Shown here: positions 1 through 8,106 of the stretch, one piece after another
Position numbering within the stretch: position 1 is the first letter of the stretch
Layout of the letters: every line of letters begins with the position of its first letter
Source: Mesorhizobium sp. STM 4661
Lineage (GTDB): Bacteria; Pseudomonadota; Alphaproteobacteria; Rhizobiales; Rhizobiaceae
Length of the DNA stretch: 64,000 bases
NCBI RefSeq assembly: GCF_000359125.1
Contig: NZ_CAAF010000077.1
Coordinates: 32,464 to 96,463 of the forward strand
Direction: 5' to 3'
Notes under the pieces: model-generated
Told to the model about the DNA's origin: nothing
Seen by the model: the letters and a program-made list of their open reading frames with translations, nothing else
Databases searched by the model: none
Translations under genes and position numbers: made by a program

Positions 1-963
1 CGGCGCGATGTTCTGCTGGGCGCAATGGCCGCCACCGTTGCAGCCGGCCTGCCCAGGGTCGCGCTCGCCCAGGCTGAGCGGAGACAGAACCTTCCCACTT
101 CCAAGTCAAGCAAAGGATCAACGACGATGAGCACGATCACCACCAAGGACGGTACGGAAATTTACTACAAGGATTGGGGGGCTAAGGATGCCCGACCGAT
201 CGTTTTCCATCACGGGTGGCCTCTGAGCGGCGATGATTGGGATGCGCAGATGCTCTATTTTGTCGACAAGGGCTATCGCGTCGTCGCCCATGACCGGCGC
301 GGCCATGGCCGTTCGGCGCAGGTGAGCGACGGTCACGACATGGATCACTACGCCGCTGACGTTGCCGCCGTTGTCGAGCATCTCGACCTGAGAAATACGG
401 TCCATATCGGTCACTCTACCGGCGGCGGCGAAGCTGCCCACTACACAGCGCGGTACGGTCAGCCACAGGGCCGCGTCGCCAAGTTGGTTCTGATTGGAGC
501 CGTGCCGCCGATCATGGTGAAGACGCCGGCCAATCCAGGCGGCCTTCCGATAGAAGTGTTCGACGGTTTACGGAAGGCACTCGCCGGCAATCGGGGGCAG
601 TTCTATCTCGATTTCGCAGGCGGTCCGTTTTATGGCTTCAACCGGCCGGGAGCAAAGCCAATTTCAGGCGTCATCGAAAACTGGTGGCGGCAAGGCATGA
701 TGGGCAGCGCCAAAGCGCAGTATGAGGGCATCAAGGCCTTTTCGGAGACCGACTTCACCGAGGATCTGAAGACGATCAACGTGCCGACGCTCGTGATGCA
801 CGGCGACGACGACCAGATCGTTCCGATCGCGGACTCGGCACTGCTCTCATCGAAGCTTCTGAAAAAAGCGACGCTCAAGGTCTACGAGAAATTTCCACAC
901 GGCATGTGCACCACCCACGCCGATGTGGTGAACCCCGACCTGCTCGCCTTCATCCGCTCATAG
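1..963 (+). CDS. Alpha/beta hydrolase, non-heme chloroperoxidase-like, with Tat signal (5' end outside window)
   Basis: The frame is open from base 1 and begins RRDVLLGAMAATVAAG, a twin-arginine signal whose start lies before the window, followed by an ALA-Q cleavage-type site. After a linker, the residues from ATG 127 (MSTITTKDGTEIYYKDWG) match the usual start of cytoplasmic non-heme chloroperoxidase/esterase proteins. That ATG has its own AAAGGA about 9 nt upstream. The fold is visible: HHGWPLSGDDW oxyanion region, nucleophile elbow GHSTGGG, acid in HGDDDQIVPI and the final histidine in FPHGM. The family performs ester hydrolysis or perhydrolysis; the substrate is unknown. Either the protein is exported by Tat or two starts give two forms. 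The family call is firm, the start is not. Confidence 0.85.
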   Translation, partial: RRDVLLGAMAATVAAGLPRVALAQAERRQNLPTSKSSKGSTTMSTITTKDGTEIYYKDWGAKDARPIVFHHGWPLSGDDWDAQMLYFVDKGYRVVAHDRRGHGRSAQVSDGHDMDHYAADVAAVVEHLDLRNTVHIGHSTGGGEAAHYTARYGQPQGRVAKLVLIGAVPPIMVKTPANPGGLPIEVFDGLRKALAGNRGQFYLDFAGGPFYGFNRPGAKPISGVIENWWRQGMMGSAKAQYEGIKAFSETDFTEDLKTINVPTLVMHGDDDQIVPIADSALLSSKLLKKATLKVYEKFPHGMCTTHADVVNPDLLAFIRS

Positions 964-1052
964 GCTGGCGCCGCACCTTGGCGCGAGCCCGATCGCCGGC
1001 CGTCCCTCCCCGGCCGGCGACCCCCCCTTCAACCTCAACTGGAGCCAAGACA

Positions 1053-1454
1053 ATGATCAGGACCATCCTCTGCACCGCAGCCCTGGCAGTCGGCCTCGCG
1101 TCTAGCGCACTGGCCGCCGGCAAAGTCACTCTGGTATACGACCAACCGCTGCCCAACGTGCCGGGCAAGAGCATGCGCGGCGTCCTCGTCGAGTATGAGC
1201 CCGGCGGCAGTTCTCCCGCGCACATTCATGCAAAATCGGCCTTCATCTATGCGACGGTTCTCGAAGGCGCGATCCGCAGCAAGGTGAATGACGGGCAGGA
1301 AACGACATATCGCGCCGGCGACAACTGGTCCGAATATCCGGGCGACCGTCACAGCGTCAGCGCGAACGCCAGCACAACTGAACCGGCCCGCCTGCTGGCC
1401 GTCTTCGTCGTCGATACAGACGAAACGGAACTCACGATATTCGACGACGAGTAA
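1053..1454 (+). CDS. Exported cupin-domain protein
   Basis: This 133-residue protein starts with a Sec signal peptide (MIRTILCTAALAVGLASSALA). One cupin_2 barrel follows, with the metal-type motif HIHAKS, a conserved LEGAI turn and a second histidine in PGDRHSV. Such small periplasmic cupins are usually annotated without a known reaction. An upstream in-frame start at 906 would overlap the preceding hydrolase and hide the signal peptide, so ATG 1053 is preferred. It lies 90 bp after the hydrolase on the same strand and is probably cotranscribed with it and with the CBS gene. Confidence 0.8.
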   Translation: MIRTILCTAALAVGLASSALAAGKVTLVYDQPLPNVPGKSMRGVLVEYEPGGSSPAHIHAKSAFIYATVLEGAIRSKVNDGQETTYRAGDNWSEYPGDRHSVSANASTTEPARLLAVFVVDTDETELTIFDDE

Positions 1455-1536
1455 AGTCAAGGGTTTCCGCATTTTGAACAAGAGAGCCGCGCCGCAATGG
1501 GTCGACGGCGCGGTCAACCAGATAAGGACAGCCGCG

Positions 1537-1974
1537 ATGCTTATCGACAAACTGCATGCTTTGACGTCGCCACGCCTTGCTATGATCGACGTCAATGCCA
1601 CGGTGCAAGCGGCCGCCCGTTCGCTTTCCACGCCCGGCATCGGCCTCGTCGTGGTCTGCAATGGCAACGGCGGCGCCGAAGGCGTGCTGAGCAAATCAGA
1701 CCTCGTCCGCCATCTCGTCAGTTCGGCGTCGTCAGTGCCACCGGTTTCAGCCCTGATGAGCAGGCCTATCGTGTCGTGCACGCCGGAGGATGATCTGCAT
1801 GGGGTGTGGCAGACAATGGCTGCCACAAGCCTGCAGAACATGCCGGTGGTCGACGTCGGCGCCAGGCCTATCGGTATTCTCGACATACGCGACGCGATGA
1901 AAGCTCTGTTCGAGCGGGAAGAGATCCAAGAGCAAATGCTTTCCAACTACGTCGCCGGTGTTGGCTATCGCTAA
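1537..1974 (+). CDS. CBS-domain protein
   Basis: This 145-residue protein consists of a pair of CBS motifs: the first around residues 8-65 (ending GVLSKSDLVRHLV), the second around 75-130 (VPPVSALMSRPIVSCTPEDD to PIGILDIRDAMKAL). CBS pairs bind adenosine nucleotides and normally tune a partner; stand-alone ones in rhizobia are presumed regulatory. The frame extends upstream to 1288, but ATG 1537 is chosen because AAGGA lies at the right distance and the earlier part overlaps the cupin gene out of frame. No partner is identifiable from the context. Confidence 0.75.
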   Translation: MLIDKLHALTSPRLAMIDVNATVQAAARSLSTPGIGLVVVCNGNGGAEGVLSKSDLVRHLVSSASSVPPVSALMSRPIVSCTPEDDLHGVWQTMAATSLQNMPVVDVGARPIGILDIRDAMKALFEREEIQEQMLSNYVAGVGYR

Positions 1975-2034
1975 CTCGGCTCTCGGCAGTCAAGCGACGA
2001 CGCCTGTAGGGCATCCTTGTGAAGGATAGTGAAC

Positions 2035-2685
2035 ATGAAACTATACTACAGTCCACTGGCCTGCAGCCTGGCCGATCACATCGCCCTGCTGGAAGCGGGC
2101 GTGCCGTTCGAACGCGAGAGCGTCGACCTGAAGACGAAACGGACGGCTTCGGGAGCTGATTTCAATGATCTAACCTGCAAGGGCTACGTACCGGCACTGG
2201 TGCTGGATAGCGGGGAAATCCTTACCGAGAACATAGCAGTTCTCGATTGGCTCGCCATGCAGTATCCGGCGCTCGGGGTCCCGGGAAAGCTTGGCCGCAC
2301 ACGCCTTCTGGAAGCGCTGGCTTTCGTCTCGACTGAAGTGCACCGCAACTTCAAACCGATGTGGCATGCGAGCAGCGAAGCTGAGAAGGCGCAAGCAAAA
2401 GCGACGATTTCGAGGCTCCTGAACCTTCTGGCTGACGGCATCGAAGGCGACTATTTGTTTGGCGCGGCGCCCAGCGTCGCGGATTTCTATCTGTTCGTGA
2501 TGCTGTTGTGGGCCGAGCGCTTTGACGTCCGCCTCCCCGCACCCTTCGTAGCGCTGCGTCGGAAGATGGCGAGCCGGCCGGCCGTGCAAGCGGCCATGCT
2601 GCACGAAGGGCTCATCGGAACGAAAGATCGACAAGCCCCAGCGCGTCCCGACCCGGAAGGGGCTGAACTGCAGCTGACGCGCTAA
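2035..2685 (+). CDS. Glutathione S-transferase family protein
   Basis: This 216-residue protein begins with a thioredoxin-fold GST domain, MKLYYSPLACSLADHIAL, with the ACS triplet at the position of the catalytic Cys/Ser in beta-class bacterial GSTs. It continues through the cis-proline region (GYVPALVL) and the glutathione-binding ENIAVLDWL motif. A helical C-terminal domain follows (about 90-200). ATG 2035 has GAAGGA 8 nt upstream, better than the GTG two codons earlier. GSTs of this class conjugate or reduce electrophiles. The setting among peroxidase- and hydrolase-like genes suggests detoxification; the substrate is unknown. Confidence 0.85.
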   Translation: MKLYYSPLACSLADHIALLEAGVPFERESVDLKTKRTASGADFNDLTCKGYVPALVLDSGEILTENIAVLDWLAMQYPALGVPGKLGRTRLLEALAFVSTEVHRNFKPMWHASSEAEKAQAKATISRLLNLLADGIEGDYLFGAAPSVADFYLFVMLLWAERFDVRLPAPFVALRRKMASRPAVQAAMLHEGLIGTKDRQAPARPDPEGAELQLTR

Positions 2686-2773
2686 CCGACATCGTCAGCC
2701 GTCGGCGCCAACGAAACAGAGCCGGCGCTCCCGCGAGAAAATGAACCCACCAACCGACATCATGGAGTCTGAC

Positions 2774-3231
2774 ATGACCAAGCGTCTGAATTTCCTGGCC
2801 GCAAGAACGGCGGCATCGAGGGTCTCGTCGCCATCGAGAGCTGGCTTGCCAACAGCTTCAACCCGAAGCTGCTCGAGCTCGTCAAGTTGCGGGTGTCGCA
2901 AATGAACGGCTGCGCGCATTGCCTGCACATGCACCGGCAAGATGCAATCAAACTGGGCGAGACCGACGACCGGCTGCTGCTGCTCGACGCCTGGTGCGAG
3001 TCTGCCCTCTACACGGAACGCGAACGGGCTGCCCTCGCCTGGGCGGAAGCCCTCACCCGGATCTCAGAAACCCATGCGCCTGACGCGGTCTACGAGGAAG
3101 CCCGGAAGGCCTTCTCGGAAGATGAACTCGTCGCGCTATCGATCGGCGTCGCCACGATCAACGCCTGGAACAGGCTGGCGATCGGCTTTCGCCTGCAGCA
3201 TCCCGCGGATCGCATGCGCGCCGCCGCTTGA
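2774..3231 (+). pseudogene. Carboxymuconolactone decarboxylase / AhpD-like gene with -1 frameshift
   Basis: The N-terminus MTKRLNFLAA (ATG 2774) is in a different frame from the rest. Dropping one base near 2801-2803 explains it: restoring a C gives LAAKNGGIEGLVAIESW, which reads straight into LVKLRVSQMNGCAHCLHMHR. The active-site CxxC plus histidine (CAHCLHMH) of the AhpD/CMD family is intact downstream, as is the C-terminal AWNRLAIGF motif. The family reduces peroxides or decarboxylates small rings. Only the 114 residues from 2887 form an open frame, with no convincing start. Either a genuine frameshift or a sequencing error; the rest is not degraded. Confidence 0.75.
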
Positions 3232-3289
3232 AACCGGCGACAACGCGGGCCAGCGAAACCGGCCGAAACGCAGTGAGGAGACATACGAC

Positions 3290-3937
3290 ATGAACGGAAC
3301 CACCAGCCGGATGCTTGCAGGGGTCTCGGTCCCTGATACCCCTCTCGTGCAGCAGACTCTCGAATATGCGCGGAGCGAATGCGAGGCCTATCTGTTCAAT
3401 CACGTCGTCCGCTCCTGGTTGTTTGCGGCGCGGCTCGGGCAGCTCCGCAACATCGACCACGACGCGGAAGTTGTCGCAGTCGGGACCTTGTTGCACGACA
3501 TAACGCTCAACGAACGTTTTGACGGTCCGCGCCGTTTCGAAGTCGAAGGCGCGGATCTGGCCAGGATCTTTGCGCGACAAGGCGGTGTCAATGAGCGCCG
3601 GGCTCAGCTCATCTGGGACAGCGTCGCCCTCAACTCCACCCCGTCGATCGGCCTCTACAAGGAGGCGGAGGTAGCCCTTTGTACCGCCGGCATCTGCCTG
3701 GATGTTGTCGGACTCAAGTACGAGACCATCCCTGCGGCAGAGATCGCCAGGGTTGTAGGTGAATTCCCGCGGCTCGATATGAAGCGGCGCATGACACGGT
3801 GCTTCTGTCACATCGCCCAGACGCACCCGGAAACGACCTACGACAACTTCGCCCGGGACTTTGGCGAACGCTTTGTGCCCGGGTATCGGGCGCCTTCTTC
3901 CGTCGACTTCGTGTCGAACGCGCCCTTTGAGGAATAA
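3290..3937 (+). CDS. HD-domain protein, cyanamide hydratase/DDI-like
   Basis: This 215-residue protein has the HD metal-site pattern: a first histidine in FNHVVRSWLFA, then LLHDITL about 40 residues on. The downstream layout (RRFEVEGADLARIF, then WDSVALNSTPSIGLYKEAEVAL) resembles the cyanamide hydratase/DDI2-like HD group. ATG 3290 is preceded by GTGAGGAG. A longer open frame upstream overlaps the AhpD-like gene and is not expected to be translated. The reaction is unproven; a metal-dependent hydrolase or hydratase on a small molecule is the family expectation. It probably shares a transcript with the upstream stress genes. Confidence 0.75.
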   Translation: MNGTTSRMLAGVSVPDTPLVQQTLEYARSECEAYLFNHVVRSWLFAARLGQLRNIDHDAEVVAVGTLLHDITLNERFDGPRRFEVEGADLARIFARQGGVNERRAQLIWDSVALNSTPSIGLYKEAEVALCTAGICLDVVGLKYETIPAAEIARVVGEFPRLDMKRRMTRCFCHIAQTHPETTYDNFARDFGERFVPGYRAPSSVDFVSNAPFEE

Positions 3938-4060
3938 GCCCCTCCAAGCCCCGGAGTGGCCGCTTTAGTTCGTCCTGCGCAACGAATTCGGCTTCCAGCT
4001 CTGCGCCAGCGACGAGTTACTCTTCCGTGCGCTTGGACATCCCATCGGATGACCGCGGGA

Positions 4061-4765
4061 TCAAACCGAAGGCCTGGCCGCGCCGGTATCGCGCATCGTA
4101 GCCGGCAATGTTTCCCATGCCCGGATCAGCTCGCCGATGGACGCGACCTCCATCTTGCGCATCACATTGCCGCGGTGGAGCTTGACAGTGATTTCGCTGA
4201 TGCCGAGATCGAATGCGATCTGTTTGTTGACTCGCCCGTGAGCGACTTCGCGCAGGACCTGACGTTCGCGTGGCGTCAGCGTCTCAAGGCGTTCGACATT
4301 GCGCTTGACGACCACTGCGTCCGCCCGCCGCGCGGCGTCCATCGCAATCCCCGCAATCACCGCGTCAAGCAAGGTTTGGTCACGTGCTGGCTTGGTGAGA
4401 AAGTCGACGGCACCGGCCTTCATCGCCTGGACAGTCATCGGAATATCGCCATGCCCGGTCAGAAAGATGATTGGCTTGGGGTTGCCGCTTTGGGCCAGAC
4501 GATACTGCAGGTCGAGTCCGCTTGCGCCTGGCATGCGCACGTCGAGGATCAAACAGCCGGGGCTGTCCAATACGTCGGCGTCGAGGAACTCGCGGGTCGA
4601 GGCAAAACAGACTGACTCGAAACCCGCCGACACCACCAATTCGGACAACGCCTCCCGAACAGACGCATCGTCATCGACAATGATGACGCGCGGCTGCTCC
4701 GCCTCACTCCTCCGCTGCTGCGATAGCGGTGCCGATCTCCGCGGGAGCGGCTGCTCACCTGTCAT
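4061..4765 (-). CDS. FixJ-type response regulator (receiver + LuxR HTH)
   Basis: This 234-residue two-domain regulator has an N-terminal receiver with the acidic pocket VIIVDDDASV, phosphoacceptor Asp in LILDVRMPGASGLDL, the switch threonine in FLTGHGDIPMTVQAMKAG and lysine in FLTKPA. The C-terminal LuxR/GerE helix-turn-helix reads LTPRERQVL to LGISEITVKLHRGNVM. The start at 4765 is preferred because GGAGG lies 6 nt upstream; the frame extends further but overlaps the next gene. It overlaps the end of the degenerate receiver gene by 11 nt, so the genes formed one operon. No kinase adjoins it; the nearest kinase core is at 12.9 kb. Confidence 0.9.
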   Translation of the reverse strand: MTGEQPLPRRSAPLSQQRRSEAEQPRVIIVDDDASVREALSELVVSAGFESVCFASTREFLDADVLDSPGCLILDVRMPGASGLDLQYRLAQSGNPKPIIFLTGHGDIPMTVQAMKAGAVDFLTKPARDQTLLDAVIAGIAMDAARRADAVVVKRNVERLETLTPRERQVLREVAHGRVNKQIAFDLGISEITVKLHRGNVMRKMEVASIGELIRAWETLPATMRDTGAARPSV

Positions 4766-5125
4766 GATCATCCTCCACTTTTCGATTGGGTAAGGCGTCG
4801 CCGACCGCCGCAAGCAGGGCCTGGGCATCGAAGGGCTTGCGGAAGAAACCGCTAATGCCCTGCGCGCGGTCCTGATCGGCTATCTCGTGGCGGCCTGTGA
4901 TCAGGAACACCGGCAGCTCCGGACGCGCCCGCTTCACCAGGTCACGAAGTTCAAATCCGTCCATCCCAGGCATCCCGATGTCGGTAATGAGCACGTCCAG
5001 GCCCGACAGCCCGCTGATGAGTAATTGTCGCGCGGAAAGCCGGCGGACTCAAGAACTTCCTCCAGCGACTCGAGCAGCCTTGGATCGTCGTCGATAACCG
5101 CTACTACAGGTTTATGCTTGTTCAC
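4755..5125 (-). pseudogene. Receiver-only response regulator, internally deleted
   Basis: A GTG start at 5125 opens MNKHKPVVAVIDDDPRLLESL, a good receiver N-terminus. The phosphoacceptor half (LITDIGMPGMDGFELRDL through GFFRKPFDAQALL) is in another frame, joined near 5030. Between the SAGF helix end and ITDIGMPG only 47 nt remain, where receivers of this group normally have about 23 codons. Roughly 22 nt are missing, so this is a deletion rather than a one-base slip. It overlaps both neighbours (14 nt upstream, 11 nt downstream), the architecture of a FixJ/receiver/FixJ operon. Probably non-functional. Confidence 0.7.
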
Positions 5126-5231
5126 GTTCAGCTCCCTCCCGCTCGGCGCGCGTGGGTGATCGGTATTTCCAGCCGCGCACGAGATCGGCGAGGGACGCCG
5201 CTGCCACTTTCTGCATCACATCCCTTCTATG
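5112..5231 (-). pseudogene. C-terminal remnant of a FixJ-type regulator
   Basis: The last 40 or so codons ending at 5112 read HRRDVMQKVAAASLADLVRG, which is the recognition helix and following helix of a LuxR/FixJ output domain (compare HRGRVMEKMQAASFADLV in the intact regulator at 25.8-26.4 kb). Upstream the frame runs through the MFS transporter antisense and shows no receiver, so the rest of the gene is gone. Its stop overlaps the GTG start of the next receiver gene by 14 nt, which supports an ancestral coupled operon. The neighbouring MFS operon probably marks the break point. Confidence 0.65.
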
Positions 5232-5260
5232 GCCGGGCATTTTTCTTGTCCGGTCAGTCG

Positions 5261-6988
5261 TCAGACCGGCGACCATATGTCGTCCGCCGCCACTTCCCTG
5301 CGGCTCTGGTGGATGAGAGGTCCCGAGGCAATTGAAGCTAGCTGGCCGGGGGCCATGCCGGGCGCGGATGAGTGTTGCGTCGGGACCGCGGCCAGCTCGA
5401 GGATTGACCGAGTTGTGCGCATTCTCGCGTATCGGGAGAGTCCGATCTTGATGGCAACCAGCACGGGCGCGGCGATTACAAAAAGAAGAGCGACCGCATT
5501 GAACGCCGTGTCGAAAGCGATGACCGTGGATTGACCTGTAACGACCCGGCCCAGCAGGCTCGTGGCTGCCCGGCCGGCGGCCACGGGATCCATTCCTTTT
5601 GCCATCAGTGAGACTGTCATCGCCGCCAGTCGCTGGGCGACCGCCGGAACGCCTGCGGTGACGTTGGCGCCGAGCACCGCGACATTGGCTGCGACGTGGT
5701 GATCGATAAGTGTCTGGAGGCCGGCGACACCCATGAGACCGCCAAGCTGGCGACCCGTATTGAAGAGGCCTATGCCGGACGCGAGGTTTTGGCTGTTGAG
5801 TTTGCTGAAAGCGATGAGGGTGATCGATAGGAACAGGAAGCCAAGGCCCAAGCCGCGCAGCAGGATGGCCGCCATCATGTCGTCCGCGCCGCTCTCGCTG
5901 GTCGAGCCTGACAGCATCCACATCGCAACCATGATCATCAGGATACCAAAGGGTACCGTCGCAAATGGAGGAACGCGGCGGACCTGCACGAGAAAGGCAG
6001 CGATGAGGAGTGCGCCGATGAAAAGCACCCCACTCGGCAACAATAGCTGTCCCGCGTCGGTGGGTGTGAACGCGAGGACGGAGATGGCAAATGAGGGAAT
6101 CAGGAACGCGCTTCCAAACAATGCGGCACCAGCCACAAAACTGACGATAAACGCGAAGCAAAAATCGTCTGATCGGAACAAGGTGAAGTCGAGCGGGCCT
6201 TGGCCCCTGGCAATCACTTGTTGCCCGAGAAATGCCAGCAGGCTGGCCGTACCGGCGAAAGCCAGCCACGCTATGCGAGGTTCCTCAAACCAGTCCCATC
6301 GGCTGCCCTGGCTGAACACATAGGTGAAGCACAAGAGTGTCGTGGAGACGAGTGCAAGGCCGATCCAGTCGAACGGAAGGCGCGCAGTCTTTGCGGACAT
6401 CGGACTGTCGGCGAGCAGCAGGAGACCCGCAGCGGCCAGCGCCACCGGAACGATGCTAAAGAATATCCATGTCCACGACTGGCTATCCAGCAACCAACCC
6501 TGAAGAGCTGGTGCGATCGTCGCCGGGGCAACCACTGACCCCATCGCGAAAAAGGCTTGAAGGACCGGCTGGTGGTGTCGTGGATAGACTAGGAAGATAA
6601 CCGCCTGCCCGGTCACAAGCAGGGTGCCTCCGGAGAAGCCTTGTATGATGCGCAACGCGACCAGCAAGTCCAATCGAGCCGTGAGGGCGGCAATGGCACA
6701 AGCCGTGCCCATGATCAGGGTTGAGCCGATGATCAGACTGCGCGGATTGACACGGCTCATCAGCCAGGGGGCGGCCATGAACCCGATCAGCTTCGGAGCG
6801 ATGTATCCGATATCGAGCCAGGCGAACTCATCAGGCGTTGCATATGTGTCGCCGATGATATCGCCGCGCCCGAGCGACAGGACTGTGCTGGCGATCGCCT
6901 CCGTCAGAGTGGCGAGCACTATTCCCACGACGAGAAGGGCTCCTGGCGCGGGTCGGCTGCAACTCCGTGCGGCGGCGGCTCCCGTCAT
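5261..6988 (-). CDS. MFS multidrug exporter, DHA2/EmrB-like
   Basis: This 575-residue polytopic membrane protein has about 14 hydrophobic segments, the DHA2 (drug:H+ antiporter-2) size and layout. Family features include RIIQGFSGGTLLVTGQAV in the first half and ASGIGLFNTGRQLGGLMG in the second. The C-terminal tail after the last helix is about 55 residues long, cytoplasmic and low in hydrophobicity. Its ATG overlaps the stop of the HlyD-type adaptor gene by 4 nt (ATGA), so the two are translationally coupled and likely form an EmrAB-type tripartite pump with an outer-membrane channel encoded elsewhere. Control is probably by the divergent TetR through the 8030-8073 operators. Confidence 0.9.
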   Translation of the reverse strand: MTGAAAARSCSRPAPGALLVVGIVLATLTEAIASTVLSLGRGDIIGDTYATPDEFAWLDIGYIAPKLIGFMAAPWLMSRVNPRSLIIGSTLIMGTACAIAALTARLDLLVALRIIQGFSGGTLLVTGQAVIFLVYPRHHQPVLQAFFAMGSVVAPATIAPALQGWLLDSQSWTWIFFSIVPVALAAAGLLLLADSPMSAKTARLPFDWIGLALVSTTLLCFTYVFSQGSRWDWFEEPRIAWLAFAGTASLLAFLGQQVIARGQGPLDFTLFRSDDFCFAFIVSFVAGAALFGSAFLIPSFAISVLAFTPTDAGQLLLPSGVLFIGALLIAAFLVQVRRVPPFATVPFGILMIMVAMWMLSGSTSESGADDMMAAILLRGLGLGFLFLSITLIAFSKLNSQNLASGIGLFNTGRQLGGLMGVAGLQTLIDHHVAANVAVLGANVTAGVPAVAQRLAAMTVSLMAKGMDPVAAGRAATSLLGRVVTGQSTVIAFDTAFNAVALLFVIAAPVLVAIKIGLSRYARMRTTRSILELAAVPTQHSSAPGMAPGQLASIASGPLIHQSRREVAADDIWSPV

Positions 6989-8019
6989 GAGGCGCTCCCT
7001 CGATCAATCTCGACACGTGCCGACAGGCCGGGCACGAGGAGGCCAGGCAACGGATTGCCCACAAACCGTATCTTCACCGGAACGCGCTGGACGACGCGAA
7101 CAAAGTTCCCTGTCGCATTGTCTGAGGGAAGCAAGCTGAAAGTGGACCCACTGCCGGGTGCAAAGCTGTCGACAACCCCCTCGAACTTCTCGCTCGGATA
7201 GCCGTCCACGGTGACACTGACACGCTGACCAAGGCGGATATGTTCGATCTGGGTTTCCTTGAAGTTCGCCACGACCCAGACATCGTTGACCGGAACGATA
7301 TCCAGCAGGGAGGCGCCCGGCGCGACAAGTCGGCCGATGCGGACCTGGCGATTGCCGATAACGCCGCCGACTGGCGCACGCACCACAGTGCTGTCGAGAT
7401 CGATCTGGGCGAGATCGCGAGCGGCCCGCGCCAGCGCAACGGCGGCAACGGCAGCTTCGCGCTGAGTTTCAAGAACAGCGATGCGCTGCTGCTGTGCCTC
7501 TACCGTTGCCGATGCTCCTGCCACGCTCGCCTCAGCTCTCGACCGCGCGGCATCACTTTCGTCGACCTGGGCCTGGCTCACCGTCTTGCTGCGGATAAGT
7601 TCGCGGCGGCGGTCGGACGCCAATGCCGCGAGGTTCAATTCGGCCATTGTCGACAGTTTCTGGGCTTCGGCCTGCCGAACCAGGGCATGCTGAAGCTGGA
7701 TTTCGGCATCGACATTGGTGAGGCGAGCCTGCGCGGCTTCGACATTGGCCACAGCTTGCGCGAGCCGCGCACGGTAGTCTCGATCGTCGATCCGGAACAG
7801 GACATCCCCAACTCGGACGGTTTGGTTATCCTCAACCTCCACTGCGGTCACATAGCCCGCAACTTTTGGAGCGAGCGAGGTCACGTCCGCACGGACATAG
7901 GCGTTGTCTGTAGACGTCTCGCCGTTCGCACGAGCCCAGGACCATCCCGCAGCCCCGACCACCACGGCACCGAGGCACAACAGCAAGCCAATCATCTTTT
8001 TCCTACCGTGTTGCGCCAT
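6985..8019 (-). CDS. HlyD/EmrA-type efflux adaptor (membrane fusion protein)
   Basis: This 344-residue protein has one N-terminal membrane helix (IGLLLCLGAVVVGAAGWSW), then the biotinyl-lipoyl half (VAGYVTAVEVEDNQTVRVGDVLF). A long alpha-hairpin rich in Ala, Gln and Glu follows (about 85-200), then the second lipoyl half (STVVRAPVGGVIGNRQVRIG) and a beta-barrel (SVTVDGYPSEKFEG). It bridges the MFS pump and an outer-membrane channel in the periplasm. The start has a strong GGAGG. The leader region overlaps the 8030-8045 operator half of a TetR-type site, so repression would block this two-gene operon. Confidence 0.9.
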   Translation of the reverse strand: MAQHGRKKMIGLLLCLGAVVVGAAGWSWARANGETSTDNAYVRADVTSLAPKVAGYVTAVEVEDNQTVRVGDVLFRIDDRDYRARLAQAVANVEAAQARLTNVDAEIQLQHALVRQAEAQKLSTMAELNLAALASDRRRELIRSKTVSQAQVDESDAARSRAEASVAGASATVEAQQQRIAVLETQREAAVAAVALARAARDLAQIDLDSTVVRAPVGGVIGNRQVRIGRLVAPGASLLDIVPVNDVWVVANFKETQIEHIRLGQRVSVTVDGYPSEKFEGVVDSFAPGSGSTFSLLPSDNATGNFVRVVQRVPVKIRFVGNPLPGLLVPGLSARVEIDRGSAS

Positions 8020-8029
8020 GATGACCTCC

Positions 8030-8045
8030 GGTAATGGGCGTTACC
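8030..8045. promoter_or_regulatory. TetR operator copy 1
   Basis: GGTAATGGGCGTTACC is an inverted repeat with one mismatch between its 7-nt arms. It lies 10 nt upstream of the adaptor start codon, next to its ribosome binding site. It repeats the better palindrome at 8058 with 28-bp centre spacing. Placement between divergent pump and TetR genes is the basis for the call. Confidence 0.65.
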
Positions 8046-8057
8046 ATTGACATATAT

Positions 8058-8073
8058 GGTAACGAACGTTACC
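8058..8073. promoter_or_regulatory. TetR operator copy 2
   Basis: GGTAACGAACGTTACC has perfect 7-nt arms (GGTAACG / CGTTACC) around an AA centre and lies 33 bp upstream of the TetR gene and 38 bp upstream of the adaptor gene. A repressor bound here would silence both divergent promoters, the usual autoregulated TetR-pump arrangement. Confidence 0.75.
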
Positions 8074-8106
8074 AATCAAGAGATGCATTGTGATGGATGA
8101 AGAGCT

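Noticed and set aside
5232..6269. Extension of the FixJ remnant frame through the MFS gene
   Set aside because: Only the last 40 codons resemble a regulator; the rest is the MFS gene read out of frame.
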